A stretch of 64,000 bases of DNA from Altererythrobacter sp. (GTDB lineage Bacteria; Pseudomonadota; Alphaproteobacteria; Sphingomonadales; Sphingomonadaceae). Every line of letters starts with the position of its first letter. Position 1 is the first letter of the stretch. The position numbers were made by a program, and so were the translations under genes. Positions 34,629 through 43,499 of this stretch are shown here, in pieces. The stretch spans positions 1-64,000 of the forward strand of contig JAEULJ010000001.1 in assembly GCA_016793865.1 (NCBI GenBank). Reading direction: 5' to 3'. The notes under the pieces were generated by a model. That model was not told the DNA's origin. It was given only the letters and a program-made list of their open reading frames with translations, and made no database searches.

Positions 34629-36584
34629 TCATGCCGGCCGGCCGATTGAAACCACCTGGGCGGAGCGCTGTTGAGCCACTCGCCGATTGTACCAGAAGCC
34701 GAACAGCACTGCGGCCAGCATGAACAGCTGCGCGAGCACCGACTGAACAGTGGGCGTGAGACCAAGCAGGTCGATCCGAGGGACAACTGCGAGCGGCCGC
34801 ACGTCTATCAGCCCCGCTTCCTGAAGGGCCGATACGCCCTTGCCTGCGAGGATCACGGCCAGGACGGCGATGAGCGCGGAGCTGTAGGTGAAGAACTTCG
34901 CAATCGGAATTTTCTGGCTGTAACGAAGCATGGCCACAGCGATCACTGCAAGCAGAACGATGGCCGCGAGCGCTCCCGCTGCGACAGCGCCCGAATTTCC
35001 CTGGTTCCAGAGCGTTGCATAGAAGAGAACCGTTTCGAACACTTCGCGATAGACGACGAGGAAGGTAAGCCCAAAAAGGAACCAGGCAGACCGCTTCGAG
35101 AGCGCCTTGCTGAGCCGCTCGTGTATGTAGCGCTGCCATGCCCCGGCCTGAGCTTTCCCGTGCATCCAGATTCCGACCGACAGGAGAATTACCGCAGCCA
35201 AGATCGAACCGAAGCCTTCGGTCAGCTCGCGGCTCGCCCCGCTTACGCTGATCAGATAGGTCGCTGCCGCCCAGGTGGCTACGCCAGCCACCAGCGCTGC
35301 CACCCACCCGCCATGAACATAGCCCAGCACATCCTGGCGATCGGCCTTCCTGAGGAACGCGATCATCGCGATAACGAGGAGAAGCGCCTCCAGCCCTTCC
35401 CGAAGGAGAATGGTGAAGGCACCCAGGAAGCTGGATGCAGTGCTGGCCTTGTCGGGGCTGAGCTGAACCTCGGCGTCTGTGAAGAGGGTCTGTACTATCG
35501 CGACTTGCGCTCGCACCTCGTCCACCGGCGTGCCGCGGCCGATGCGGGCGCGCAGCTCGGCCATCGCCCCTTCGATCCGCCTCATCAGCGAAGCATCACG
35601 CGCGGTCAGGAGCGGCTCAACGGGCTCGAAACCGTCGAGGTAGGCAGAAAGCGCCAGATCGGTTGCTCTGGCCCGCTGGCCAGCCTCGTAGGCGTCGAGC
35701 GCCTCCTGCAATCGCTCCTTGGCCAGACTGAGTGAGCCCTCCGCTCCGGAAAGAGCCTCTGGATTGCCGCGCAAATAGGCGGTGACGGCCCGCGCCTTCT
35801 CAGCTCCCAGCTTCTCTTCGAGCTGCGCCGGGGTCATGCCGGCCAAGACAGTCATGTTCGGGATCAGGCGGCGCAGCGCATCGTCATTCGACCAGGCCGT
35901 CTCTCCAGAGCGAGCAAGCTTGTTTGGATACGCGTAGCGGCCAACGTGGAATGCGAGCGCCCATCGGTCATCAGGGCTGAGCTGTGCAAAGGAAGGCATG
36001 GCCGTGCCTTCGAGGCCCTGCTCGATGACCTGATAGAGGCCGAAGAGGCTCCGTTCACGCGCTCTAGCCTCGTCGGTGAAGTCGATCGGAGGCGGGTCCA
36101 TGCCGCCTGCCGCCGAACCTCGCCCGTCGCCCATCGATCCATGGCAGCTGGCGCAGTTCTGAGCATAGAGCGTTGCGCCTCGGCTGAGATCGGGCAGGTT
36201 CGACGGGGCGAGCGGCACCGGGTAAGCAGCCAAGAGGACTCTTCCCAGCTGCCGGGCCGACGTGGCGATGCTTTCCGGGGCCGCCTTCGCAGCGATATCG
36301 GCCTCAAGTCGCTTTGCTCCTTGCAGCAGGTTTGCCCGCGCTTCGGTTGGCGCTAGCTCGCCGAGGCGCTGGCGCACGCTCGCGGAGAACTCCACCATCT
36401 CGACGTATTCGGCCTCGTTCACCACTCGGCCGTCAGAGACCGTACCTGCGTAATCGACTGCGATATAGTCCAGAAGACGCCATATGGTCTGAGCCGGCGC
36501 CGTCTGCGCACGGGCCGGAGCGGCGAGGACGCAGCCGAGCAGAAGCGCGAGGGCCAACGCCCTGAGGTAGCGGAAAGTCGTCAT
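34629..36584 (-). CDS. pbrT: Cytochrome c / FTR1-type metal permease, PbrT-like
   Basis: 651 aa from ATG 36584, which overlaps the CDF stop. Signal peptide (LALALLLGCVLAAPARAQ), a haem c site CASCH at 144-148 in a single cytochrome domain, a helical linker, then the iron/lead-permease domain from about 385 with REGLE (395-399) and REVFE (513-517), the Glu-rich motifs that bind the metal, among seven helices. PbrT takes up Pb(II) in the pbr operon; Fe uptake is the alternative. The order CDF-PbrT-LspA supports a heavy-metal module. Confidence 0.85.
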   Translation of the reverse strand: MTTFRYLRALALALLLGCVLAAPARAQTAPAQTIWRLLDYIAVDYAGTVSDGRVVNEAEYVEMVEFSASVRQRLGELAPTEARANLLQGAKRLEADIAAKAAPESIATSARQLGRVLLAAYPVPLAPSNLPDLSRGATLYAQNCASCHGSMGDGRGSAAGGMDPPPIDFTDEARARERSLFGLYQVIEQGLEGTAMPSFAQLSPDDRWALAFHVGRYAYPNKLARSGETAWSNDDALRRLIPNMTVLAGMTPAQLEEKLGAEKARAVTAYLRGNPEALSGAEGSLSLAKERLQEALDAYEAGQRARATDLALSAYLDGFEPVEPLLTARDASLMRRIEGAMAELRARIGRGTPVDEVRAQVAIVQTLFTDAEVQLSPDKASTASSFLGAFTILLREGLEALLLVIAMIAFLRKADRQDVLGYVHGGWVAALVAGVATWAAATYLISVSGASRELTEGFGSILAAVILLSVGIWMHGKAQAGAWQRYIHERLSKALSKRSAWFLFGLTFLVVYREVFETVLFYATLWNQGNSGAVAAGALAAIVLLAVIAVAMLRYSQKIPIAKFFTYSSALIAVLAVILAGKGVSALQEAGLIDVRPLAVVPRIDLLGLTPTVQSVLAQLFMLAAVLFGFWYNRRVAQQRSAQVVSIGRPA

Positions 36585-37216
36585 GCCTTCGCACGCAACT
36601 CGCCGCCAGCGTCTCGGATGATCTCCCACGCCGACTGCAGGAAAATTACGGCAATTACGGCAGCCACGATGATGTCGGGCCACGCGCTGTCGAGGAAGAA
36701 GACGAGCGCAGCTGCCGCGATTACCGCCACGTTGTTGATCGCGTCGTTGCGCGAGAACAGCCAGATCGCTCGGGCTTGTGCGTCGCCACCGTCCCGGAAA
36801 CGAGCGAGGATCAGGGCCGCGGTCACGTTCACGATCAGCGCTGCGATGCCGATGCCCCCCATCAGCTCGGGCTCCGGCGGGATGGCGTTCAGAGCGCGCC
36901 AAATGGCCATGGCGATGACGGCGAGGCCGAGCGCGCCGAGAAAGAGCCCCTGTGTCATCGCTATTCGCGCCCGGGTGGATGCCGCCCATCCGAGAGCGAG
37001 CAGACCGACGAAAGTGATCGAGCCGTCACCGAGAAAATCGAGCGCGTCAGCTTTCAGCGCCTGGCTGTTGGCGATGAATCCGCCGACGATCTCGACGAGA
37101 CCAAAGCCCACATTGAGGATGACCACCCACCACAGCGCGCGGCGGTACGCGGGATCGGTTTGGGCCCGCTTGGTGTCGCCGGTGCAGCCGCAGCCGTCTG
37201 ATTCGTTCGCTTCCAT
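36581..37216 (-). CDS. Cation-diffusion-facilitator-type heavy-metal transporter (short form)
   Basis: 211 aa with about six helices and no C-terminal cytoplasmic domain. N-terminal CGCTGD could bind metal; SQALKADALDFLGDGSITF and SRNDAINNVAVI hold the Asp pairs of the CDF transport site. Similar short CDFs accompany pbr/czc clusters. Its ATG lies only about 6 bases after a -10 hexamer, so the message may be leaderless. Confidence 0.8.
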   Translation of the reverse strand: MEANESDGCGCTGDTKRAQTDPAYRRALWWVVILNVGFGLVEIVGGFIANSQALKADALDFLGDGSITFVGLLALGWAASTRARIAMTQGLFLGALGLAVIAMAIWRALNAIPPEPELMGGIGIAALIVNVTAALILARFRDGGDAQARAIWLFSRNDAINNVAVIAAAALVFFLDSAWPDIIVAAVIAVIFLQSAWEIIRDAGGELRAKA

Positions 37217-37222
37217 TGCCGG

Positions 37223-37253
37223 TCCCTACAACCTCCAGCCGCTGGAGGATCAA
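37223..37253 (-). promoter_or_regulatory. MerR/PbrR-type promoter of the heavy-metal module
   Basis: Read on the minus strand: -35 TTGATC (37253-37248), directly followed by the perfect dyad CTCCAGC-C/G-GCTGGAG (37247-37233), then GTTG and -10 TAGGGA (37228-37223): a 19-base spacer. This is the geometry of MerR, ZntR and PbrR promoters and is identical in layout to the copper ATPase promoter here. No cognate MerR regulator is encoded nearby. Confidence 0.75.
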
Positions 37254-37563
37254 GCCCTTTCTGCGAACGTGTCGCAATTGTTTTGGATTGGCTTTATCGC
37301 CTTGAAGAGGCTGATCGCACCGGTGGCGGTCGGCACGACGGCTTGAGGTGCGACGGCGGCCTCATCATAGTCGGAAAGGATGCTCTCCAACGCCCCGTCT
37401 GCGTTTGGCTGGGTGTCTGCCAGGCCGTCGATCGCTTGGACCGTCAGGCGGAACAGCGCACGCATCAACGCGCCGCTTTGGTGAGCGTAATCCGCGATGT
37501 GGACTTCGCCACCCGGCCTGATGCTAGCGAACATCGCCGCCACACCCTCTCGTTTGTGCTCGA
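37250..37563 (-). pseudogene. C-terminal fragment of a SAM-dependent methyltransferase
   Basis: The last about 100 codons, MFASIRPGGEVHIADYAHQ through QAIDGLADTQPNADG to TATGAISLFKAIKP, are typical of the C-terminus of class I methyltransferases that sit in metal-resistance clusters. The SAM-binding N-terminal half is absent; upstream of about 37563 the reading turns into the antisense of a conjugation gene. It ends at the pbr-type promoter. Confidence 0.65.
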
Positions 37564-37638
37564 AACCTTCGCCGGAGGCGGCGGGCCCGGGGCCGCGCTT
37601 GCCCGGCTCCACCTCGCCCGCCTCCAAAGGAACCGGCC

Positions 37639-37957
37639 ATGACGCGGATGATTGCCGCTGCGCTCGCCCTGATCTTCGCTGTGCCGGGCGCGAGCATGGC
37701 GCAGACCACCGACACGGCCAGGGCCGATGGCAAGCAGACGGCGAGGGACCTGCTCGAAACCGCGCGCGAGGCGGCTTCGGCGCCGGTCGATGCGAACCGC
37801 GTCCCCAATTACGATCCCCAGGCCACGCACGGCTTGCAGGATCTGGCGCAGAGCCCCGGACAGATCGAAGCGCGTGCGCGGGCTTCCGCAACGACGAACC
37901 CGGCGCTGCGCACGATCCGCGACAGCATGGCCACCCGCGCCGAGTTCGATGCGCAGG
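37639..37957 (+). pseudogene. Fragment of an F-type conjugation protein (TrbC-like)
   Basis: About 107 codons from ATG 37639 with AAAGGAACC upstream: signal peptide (MIAAALALIFAVPGASMAQ), then a helical, Asp/Arg-rich region up to RAEFDAQD. After base 37957 the DNA is the reverse strand of a relaxase gene, so the 3' half is lost. Assignment to TrbC (pilin assembly) rests on signal peptide, composition and F-type neighbours and is tentative. Confidence 0.35.
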
Positions 37958-38269
37958 ATAGGCTTCGACGATCCGCTCGTCCTTGCCGAGAAGAGCCAGC
38001 AGCGACCAGCTCTTGGTCAGCGAAAAGGTGAGATCGGTGCCGGGCCGATGCCTTTGCCCGGGATTGCCGACGGTGGATCCATCGGGCAGCTCGCCCCGCA
38101 GCAGCGCGTCGAACGCTTTGGTTTCGACGCGGCCTTTGAGCCCCAGCAGATCGGCGCCCTTGCCGACCCATTCGCCCGAACGGTCGGCGTCGGCCCTGGC
38201 GTAGTAATTGTCGGCGGCGAAGTAGCTCGCCGCGGCCGACGGCGAGCGAACATTGGCGACAGAGAGCAT
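37955..38269 (-). pseudogene. traI: N-terminal fragment of a MobF-class conjugative relaxase (TraI/TrwC)
   Basis: 104 codons: MLSVANVRSPSAAASYFAAD, tyrosines 22-23 (NYYARADA), GKGADLLGLKG and DLTFSLTKSWSLLALLG are the N-terminal relaxase signature. It ends at RIVEAY (37955); the three-His metal site and the helicase domains are gone. The start lies 43 bases after the traD stop, the usual traD-traI order. Confidence 0.8.
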
Positions 38270-38312
38270 GGGCGGCGGATCCCGTTCGGCCCCTCAAGCC
38301 TCCCGCAGTCGG

Positions 38313-40646
38313 TCAGATATCGGGCTCGATATCGCCCATGTCGCGCTCCTGATGCTCGCGCGCGGCCCCGCCGAGCAGCGTGCGCTGCTGCTCTTCCTGC
38401 TGCCGGTGGTCGGCGCTATTGCGGTCCCGTGCCGCATCCTGCGAGGCTTGCGGATTGAGCACATCCGGGCGCGACGGCTTGACCGTCAGGCCACGCCTTT
38501 CCTCCGAGCTCTCCCTGGCTTCGCCGAGCGGCAATTCGGATTGCGCGTGTGTGCCGGCTTCTGGCTTGGCGCTCGACCGGGATGCAAGGCGCACGTCGAA
38601 TGCCGGATCGGTGGGCAAGGATGCCTTGGCCGTGGCTTGCTCCCCATTCTTGCCCGATTTCGACGCGTTCGACTGCGCCGCGCGAGTGCTCCGCAAAGAT
38701 GCCTTCTGCGGTTCAACCGATGGGCGATCCTTTCGCGCCAGACGGCGCGGCTCGCCGCCCTCGTCGTCGCTCCCTGCGCGATGCTCCGCATTGCCCTGAG
38801 TATCAGAACGATCGCTGTCGCTGCGGTGGGCTGCGCGGGTTCGCGGCAGCATCTCCCGCGCGATGAAACCTTCGGCGACCCGTGGCCAATCGCGCGGGAT
38901 CAGCGTGACCGGCGCTGCCGGAAATCCGTCCGGAAACTTGATGAAGCCCGACAGGCTGGGAAGCTCCATAAATTCGTCGGGAAGGAGCAACGGAACGACC
39001 TGTCGGCGGGGTGTCAGGCTGACCGCGTCGCGGGCGTTGTTGTAGCCATAGCTATAGCCTTCTTCCATTTCGCGGACCTCGCGGTGCCCGACGACATCAG
39101 AGCACCAGGTCGCAGTTTCCCGATCGGCGGTGGCGAGGATCAGCTTGGTCCTGGCGAGCGAGGACAGCGTCATCGCCATGTTCTCGCCGTAGACTTCCTT
39201 GAGCTTGGCGAAGGCATGCACGCCGGTGACTATCGCGCCGCCGAAATTGCGCGCGGTCTGCAGGCCCTTCTCGAGCGACGGCAGGCGGTGCAGCGCCCCT
39301 AGTTCGTCGATCAGGAACCACAGTTTGAGGTCGCGCGTGCGCCGCCCGGTCATCAGTGTGTTGATCGCGGTATCGAGCCACAATGTGAGCAACTGCGAGA
39401 GCACGCTCATGTCGACATAACGCGCCGAGAGGAACAGCAGCGAGCCCGGTTCACACGTCCCCCTGACCCAGCGGCGGATCGAAAACGGCTCTCCGTCCGA
39501 CGGAAGCATCTGCATCGCTTTGGCGTTGACGTTGAACACCGCGCGCACCGATTCCGCCATCTTGGCGGCGCTTGGCGTGGTGATCGGCCCCGCCATGGTG
39601 TCCTCGAGCAGCTTGTGCAGATCGGACAGGTCGGCGTTCATCAGCTCGTCGGCGAGCGCCTGGTTGCTGCCCCGTCCTTCCGCGGCGAGCTTGATGCAGG
39701 TCTCGACGAACATGGTGCGCGCGGCGAGCACCCAGAACTGCTCCGAGCCGCCGCCATCGTGGGGTACGAGCGACTCCGCCGCGGAATGGAATTCGGCGCG
39801 CGAGGTGCAGTCGTTGAACGCGCTCCACGCCGGGCAGCGGGCGTCGAGTGGGTTGAGAATGACGTCCCGGTCCGCTTCGTAGAAGGTCTCGATGAATGCC
39901 CCTGTGAGATCGAATATCACCGCGCGCTCGCCTCGCTCGCGGATCTCGGCGACGAGATCGGTGAGCGCCACGGTCTTGCCGGTTCCGGTGGTCCCGACCA
40001 GCATTGCGTGGCTCTGCTCGCGCCGCCACGGCCAGCTCACGCCGGCGAGATGCGCGGGGGTATAGAGCCCCGCTTCGCGCAATGATGCGCGACCGGCCAG
40101 ACGCCATGACCAACCCATTTCGCTGCCATATTCGCGCGCCCGTTCGCGGGCGTTGTGGCGGGCGATGTCGCGCTCCAGTTCGGGCAGCGTTACGAGCGAA
40201 GAGCCGCGCACATGCTTCTTCTGTTTCGAGCGCTCGCCGAAGCGTTCGGCAATCCACCAGAAGGCGATGAACAGCGGGACGAGGACCATGCTTGCAACCA
40301 AGAACGTACTTCGCAGGGCCTCCCCGAATGCGGCGACCGCGGCGCGCATCGGCGGGTACTGGGTGACGACCGAAATGGGAAAGGCGGCGGTCTCGCCGTT
40401 GCCCAGTTTGAGGTGCACGAGCTTGGCGGGATCGAACTCCATGAAACCGTAGGCGGAGGCGTAGAGATGCATCCACAGAAGATAGACCTCTTGCTCGCTG
40501 AGCGAGGATTGGACCTCCCACCAGCCAAGACCGAGAATGACGAGCACGGTGACAAGCAGCGGTCCCCTGAGGCCCGCCGCAAACATGAAGCCGAAGTGGC
40601 CCAGCAGCTGGCTACCGCGGGTGAAGTTGACGAGATTATGCTTCAT
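38313..40646 (-). CDS. traD: Type IV coupling protein TraD (F-type)
   Basis: 777 aa. Two N-terminal membrane segments (about 25-45 and 110-132), Walker A GTTGTGKT (218-225), Walker B LKLWFLIDELGAL (440-452), then a long Arg/Ser/Glu-rich C-terminal tail (about 600-777). TraD links the relaxosome to the mating channel. Intact, although relaxase and mating genes around it are broken. Confidence 0.93.
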   Translation of the reverse strand: MKHNLVNFTRGSQLLGHFGFMFAAGLRGPLLVTVLVILGLGWWEVQSSLSEQEVYLLWMHLYASAYGFMEFDPAKLVHLKLGNGETAAFPISVVTQYPPMRAAVAAFGEALRSTFLVASMVLVPLFIAFWWIAERFGERSKQKKHVRGSSLVTLPELERDIARHNARERAREYGSEMGWSWRLAGRASLREAGLYTPAHLAGVSWPWRREQSHAMLVGTTGTGKTVALTDLVAEIRERGERAVIFDLTGAFIETFYEADRDVILNPLDARCPAWSAFNDCTSRAEFHSAAESLVPHDGGGSEQFWVLAARTMFVETCIKLAAEGRGSNQALADELMNADLSDLHKLLEDTMAGPITTPSAAKMAESVRAVFNVNAKAMQMLPSDGEPFSIRRWVRGTCEPGSLLFLSARYVDMSVLSQLLTLWLDTAINTLMTGRRTRDLKLWFLIDELGALHRLPSLEKGLQTARNFGGAIVTGVHAFAKLKEVYGENMAMTLSSLARTKLILATADRETATWCSDVVGHREVREMEEGYSYGYNNARDAVSLTPRRQVVPLLLPDEFMELPSLSGFIKFPDGFPAAPVTLIPRDWPRVAEGFIAREMLPRTRAAHRSDSDRSDTQGNAEHRAGSDDEGGEPRRLARKDRPSVEPQKASLRSTRAAQSNASKSGKNGEQATAKASLPTDPAFDVRLASRSSAKPEAGTHAQSELPLGEARESSEERRGLTVKPSRPDVLNPQASQDAARDRNSADHRQQEEQQRTLLGGAAREHQERDMGDIEPDI

Positions 40647-40965
40647 GCTCGCCTCCCTTGCCGGAAGCCGGAATGAGACCGAGCCGCTCGAGCCGGCGGT
40701 GATAGGCAGCCAGCGTGCGCTCCCTCAGCGTATCGTCGGAATGGTGGGTTAGCAGCGCGTCGAGCGCGACTGTCGCGAACACCCTCTGCCGCTCCGGATC
40801 GGCCCCGGTGGGGCGCAGAAGCGCATCGTTGTCACGGGTCCAGGCTGCGACCAGCAGGTCGCGCACGACGATGCTGACGCTGACCTGCTTGAACCGCGCC
40901 TGGTCCCTGATCCAGTCCGCGATAAGCGGTGGAACATAGCTCTGCAGACTTTGATGACGTTGCAC
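40636..40965 (-). CDS. Small conjugation accessory protein upstream of traD
   Basis: 109 aa from GTG 40965 with AAGGAG 9 bases upstream; overlaps traD by 11 bases. N-terminal QSLQSYVPPLIADWIRDQARF and VSVSIVVRDLLVAAW suggest a ribbon-helix-helix-like DNA-binding fold; the rest is helical. It may act in relaxosome assembly or tra control. Not identified by name. Confidence 0.6.
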   Translation of the reverse strand: MQRHQSLQSYVPPLIADWIRDQARFKQVSVSIVVRDLLVAAWTRDNDALLRPTGADPERQRVFATVALDALLTHHSDDTLRERTLAAYHRRLERLGLIPASGKGGEHEA

Positions 40966-41589
40966 GTTTCCAAGCTCCTTGAACGATAAGGAACCTGGTT
41001 CACCCTGCGGAAGGCGAGGATCAGACTAAATCACGGGCAGCCTGTAGGAAAACGGAAAGTTCGCCCATCTGTTCAAGGCCTTATGGCAGAGTGATTTACG
41101 CGCAAATTGCGAATCCGCTTTATGCATCACCTGCAAATCAGTTGCTGCATCTCGCGAAACCAAGATCTATCCCATTGAAGAGACAATGAAACATCCGGCA
41201 GCACCGCTGCGTACGGTGTGCTGGGTCAAGCCCATTCTCAACTGCGTGTCAGTGACCAGTTGTTCTCCCGGTCCAACTTGCGAAGAAGATGCTTTCGTTT
41301 CAGTATGGAAGCGTAGCGCAGCGTTAAAATGAGCGGCGGAAACCATCGTCCGGCAACAGGCTCTATGGCCCACGATTTTCCTCAAATGTTCCAGAATGGG
41401 GACCAAATAGCCAACATGTGCACCCAATGTGATCGTTCGTCACAACCTGAAGTGAGGGGAGCAAAATGCATTGCCGATTGCGAGCGATCGTTATGCCCCA
41501 TGAACTGATGTTGATCGTGTCGATTGGCGACCGATTGCACGCCCTATCTCAAGCACTGATCCATCACCAATCTAACATCTGCGAGCATG
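40966..41589. other. Non-coding interval upstream of the traD operon, candidate oriT region
   Basis: About 620 bases without a supported gene. By position (upstream of the traD/traI transcript) it could hold the promoter and possibly the transfer origin, but I could not see a clear nic-like motif. It contains one copy of a 14-base repeat described separately. Confidence 0.3.
41207..41220 (+). repeat. Left copy of 14-bp direct repeat (possible attachment site)
   Basis: CTGCGTACGGTGTG; the other copy is at 59333-59346 in the same orientation, just outside the two recombinase genes. The preceding bases are partly alike (GCAG at -9 in both). Confidence 0.3.
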
Positions 41590-41621
41590 AAAAAAGGCAG
41601 GAACCGTTTCCGGTCCCTACC
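41590..41621 (-). terminator. Rho-independent terminator of the 73-aa gene
   Basis: On the minus strand a GGTAGGGACCG stem, GAAA loop and CGGTTCCTGCC (41621-41596) are followed by six T (41595-41590). It lies 12 bases after the gene. A related terminator follows the paralogue at 59725-59760. Confidence 0.8.
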
Positions 41622-41633
41622 CTGTTTGTCGGG

Positions 41634-41855
41634 TCAGAATTCATCGAGCATAGCACCATGCACCGTGTGCACCACCCGCTCTGCAAGGTGCGCCGGAAGT
41701 GCGTTGTAGTCTCCCTCATCCAGCGCGAAATATCCCAATTCCCGGTCCTCGACGATGTGCTGATCGAAGAAGCTGTGCAGCGCCCGCCGCTCTGCCAAAG
41801 CCAGCGCGGCAAAGTAGCGTTCTGAGTTCGAATTGTGCTGAGCAATTGAAGCCAT
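41634..41855 (-). CDS. Small acidic plasmid protein of unknown function (73 aa)
   Basis: Complete gene with its own terminator. LAERRALHSFFDQHIVEDRE and YFALDEGDYNALPAHLAERV are the core; the protein is acidic with many aromatic residues and no membrane segment. The last 54 residues recur (about 47 of 54 identical) as the C-terminus of a fused oxidoreductase at 59771-59940. No known family is recognised. Confidence 0.65.
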   Translation of the reverse strand: MASIAQHNSNSERYFAALALAERRALHSFFDQHIVEDRELGYFALDEGDYNALPAHLAERVVHTVHGAMLDEF

Positions 41856-42094
41856 TGTATCCTCCTTATGTCTGCCGTGGACGGCAGGAGCAGGACGGAT
41901 GGGCGTGCGGCCGGCGGGTCAGGGATCGCCCCAAAGGGCGACCGCGATAGCGGCGGTAGGGGTAACGATTTTGTCGGACCGCAGCGCAGCGAAGGGGAGG
42001 CAAAATGGTGGGACCCTGCCGTCCTTGACGCGCCGGTTGCACGGCCATCAGAATGGGAAAACGTGAGCCAGGCCCCCTCCCCTCCGGTCCCGGC

Positions 42095-42532
42095 CTAGAT
42101 AGCTGCCGAGACCTTCTGCGCGACCTCTGTAAGCGTCGCCTGCAGGCGATTGATCTCCGATAGGCTGGTTCCGCTGGGCACGTATCGCGTCACAAGAAAT
42201 TCGCGCGACTGCGACATGGCGTGCAGGTGTTCCCGCGTCCGCTTCCGCAGCACCAGCCCAACCTCGACTGCGAGGTCCGCCCTTGCCGCGAGGTTGTGCT
42301 GGAGACCCCGGACCTCGCCCGCGCTGTGACCCGATCGGAGAAGGAATGCGTTGAGGTACAGCTCGACCGCATGGATCGCGACCATCCGAAAAGGTGCCCG
42401 CGACCTAGCCTCTCCAGGCCGTCCATTCTGCACGAGAAGCTGGGCCGCGATCCGATACTCATTTGCAAGTGCCACAACCTCGGCTGCAGTCGCGGCCTCA
42501 CCCGGATAGCAAACGATCGCCTGGTCAGTCAT
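42095..42532 (-). CDS. Hypothetical protein, possibly HEPN-like
   Basis: 145 aa, predominantly helical: ANEYRIAAQLLVQNG, MVAIHAVELYLNAFLLRSG and GLQHNLAARADLAVEVG. The ELYLNAFLL...HNL layout resembles HEPN-type nucleotide-binding or RNA-cleaving domains, but the Rx4-6H catalytic motif is not clear. It follows the ssb terminator. No antitoxin partner is evident. Confidence 0.5.
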   Translation of the reverse strand: MTDQAIVCYPGEAATAAEVVALANEYRIAAQLLVQNGRPGEARSRAPFRMVAIHAVELYLNAFLLRSGHSAGEVRGLQHNLAARADLAVEVGLVLRKRTREHLHAMSQSREFLVTRYVPSGTSLSEINRLQATLTEVAQKVSAAI

Positions 42533-42600
42533 GGCGCTCTTCGTAGCACCGCTTTTGCAAACGATTACTGAAAGTTCTTCGGCGTTCCATACGCGAGGAA

Positions 42601-42628
42601 GGGGCCCTGTCCGGCTGGACAGGACCCC
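42601..42628 (-). terminator. Hairpin terminator downstream of ssb
   Basis: GGGGCCCTGTCC (42601-42612), loop GGCT, GGACAGGACCCC (42617-42628); 12-bp stem with one mismatch, 27 bases after the ssb stop on the minus strand. A short T-run is lacking. Confidence 0.65.
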
Positions 42629-42654
42629 TTCGGGAGGGAGATCGACGGGAGAGG

Positions 42655-43053
42655 TCAGTCGATCTCGGGAGCATCCTGGTTGTCGTTGTCGTCACCCGAG
42701 CCATTCCCGCGGGAGAGGAAATCGACCTTGTCGGCGAGTATCTCGGTGCCGTAGCGCGTGACCCCGTCCTTGTCTTCCCACTGGGTGTAGTGGATGCGGC
42801 CCTGGACCGAAACCAGCTGGCCCTTGGAGCAGTACTGCCCGACGGTCTTGGCAAGGCCGTTGAAGCAGGTCACCCGGTGGAACTCGCTTTCCTTGGCGGT
42901 GTAGCCGTTCTCGTCCTTGTAGGTCTTGCCGTCCTTGTCGCGCGCGGGGCGATCGGTGACGACGGTGATCCCGGTGACATTGGTGCCGCCCTTGGTCTCG
43001 CGGGTGTCGGGATCGCGGGCGATGCGGCCAGTGAGGATTGCGATATTGGTCAT
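42655..43053 (-). CDS. ssb: Plasmid single-stranded DNA-binding protein
   Basis: 132 aa; OB-fold start NIAILTGRIARDPDTRETKG, DGKTYKDENG and CFNGLAKTVGQYCSKGQLV, SVQGRIHYTQWEDKDGV. The tail is acidic (GSGDDNDNQDAPEID) but lacks the classical DDDIPF ending. It supports conjugation or replication of the replicon. Confidence 0.9.
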   Translation of the reverse strand: MTNIAILTGRIARDPDTRETKGGTNVTGITVVTDRPARDKDGKTYKDENGYTAKESEFHRVTCFNGLAKTVGQYCSKGQLVSVQGRIHYTQWEDKDGVTRYGTEILADKVDFLSRGNGSGDDNDNQDAPEID

Positions 43054-43325
43054 GGTGATATTCCTTCAGTTCCTCAAACCGGAGACCATCTCCGGCTTGC
43101 GAACATCTGAAAGAAACAGGGCATGGGAGGACTGCACCGGAGGCCTGAAGGGCCGAAGGGAAACCTGTTCATGACGGGTGGTGCGAGCAGGCGCGCGAAG
43201 CGCGACAACACGGCCGTCAAAGGAACGGGTTGCGGCTCCTCAGCTGACCTGGTTCAGGACTGTTCGCGAAGAAAGCCGGATGGGTATCGGGTGCAGGTCT
43301 GAAGGGTGACATGATCCCGCTGCAA

Positions 43326-43499
43326 TCAGCTTTCGCCGTCGCTTTCCGATGCTGCCAGGAGATCCATCAAGTTGCGGGCTGCTTCCCGGTCTTCCTCGTT
43401 CTCGAACACCACATCGAGGTCGGGGGCAGACCCGAACATGTGCAGGAACGACCACAGTGCAAAGCGCTTGGCACGGTCAACTTCGAGCGTTGCGGAAGG
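43326..43499 (-). pseudogene. C-terminal remnant of a small acidic hypothetical protein
   Basis: 57 codons without a plausible start: LEVDRAKRFALWSFLHMFGS then DLDVVFENEEDREAARNLMD and LLAASESDGES. Protein-like composition on the minus strand and a normal stop argue for a truncated gene. Upstream the frame closes at a stop at 43500-43502. Confidence 0.4.

Noticed and set aside
36585..36989. N-terminal extension of the PbrT-like frame
   Set aside because: It overlaps the CDF gene in another frame and has no signal peptide; the ATG at 36584 begins a clear signal sequence.
37250..38269. A single 339-codon minus-strand frame
   Set aside because: It is a chance joining of a relaxase N-terminus, the antisense of a plus-strand gene fragment and a methyltransferase C-terminus, not one protein.
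41866..42098. Short frames on both strands between the 73-aa gene and the HEPN-like gene
   Set aside because: No ribosome site, Arg/Pro-biased composition and mutual overlap; no evidence of coding.
41634..42532. Toxin-antitoxin pair formed by the 73-aa and HEPN-like genes
   Set aside because: They are separated by about 240 bases, the first has its own terminator and neither has clear toxin or antitoxin motifs.
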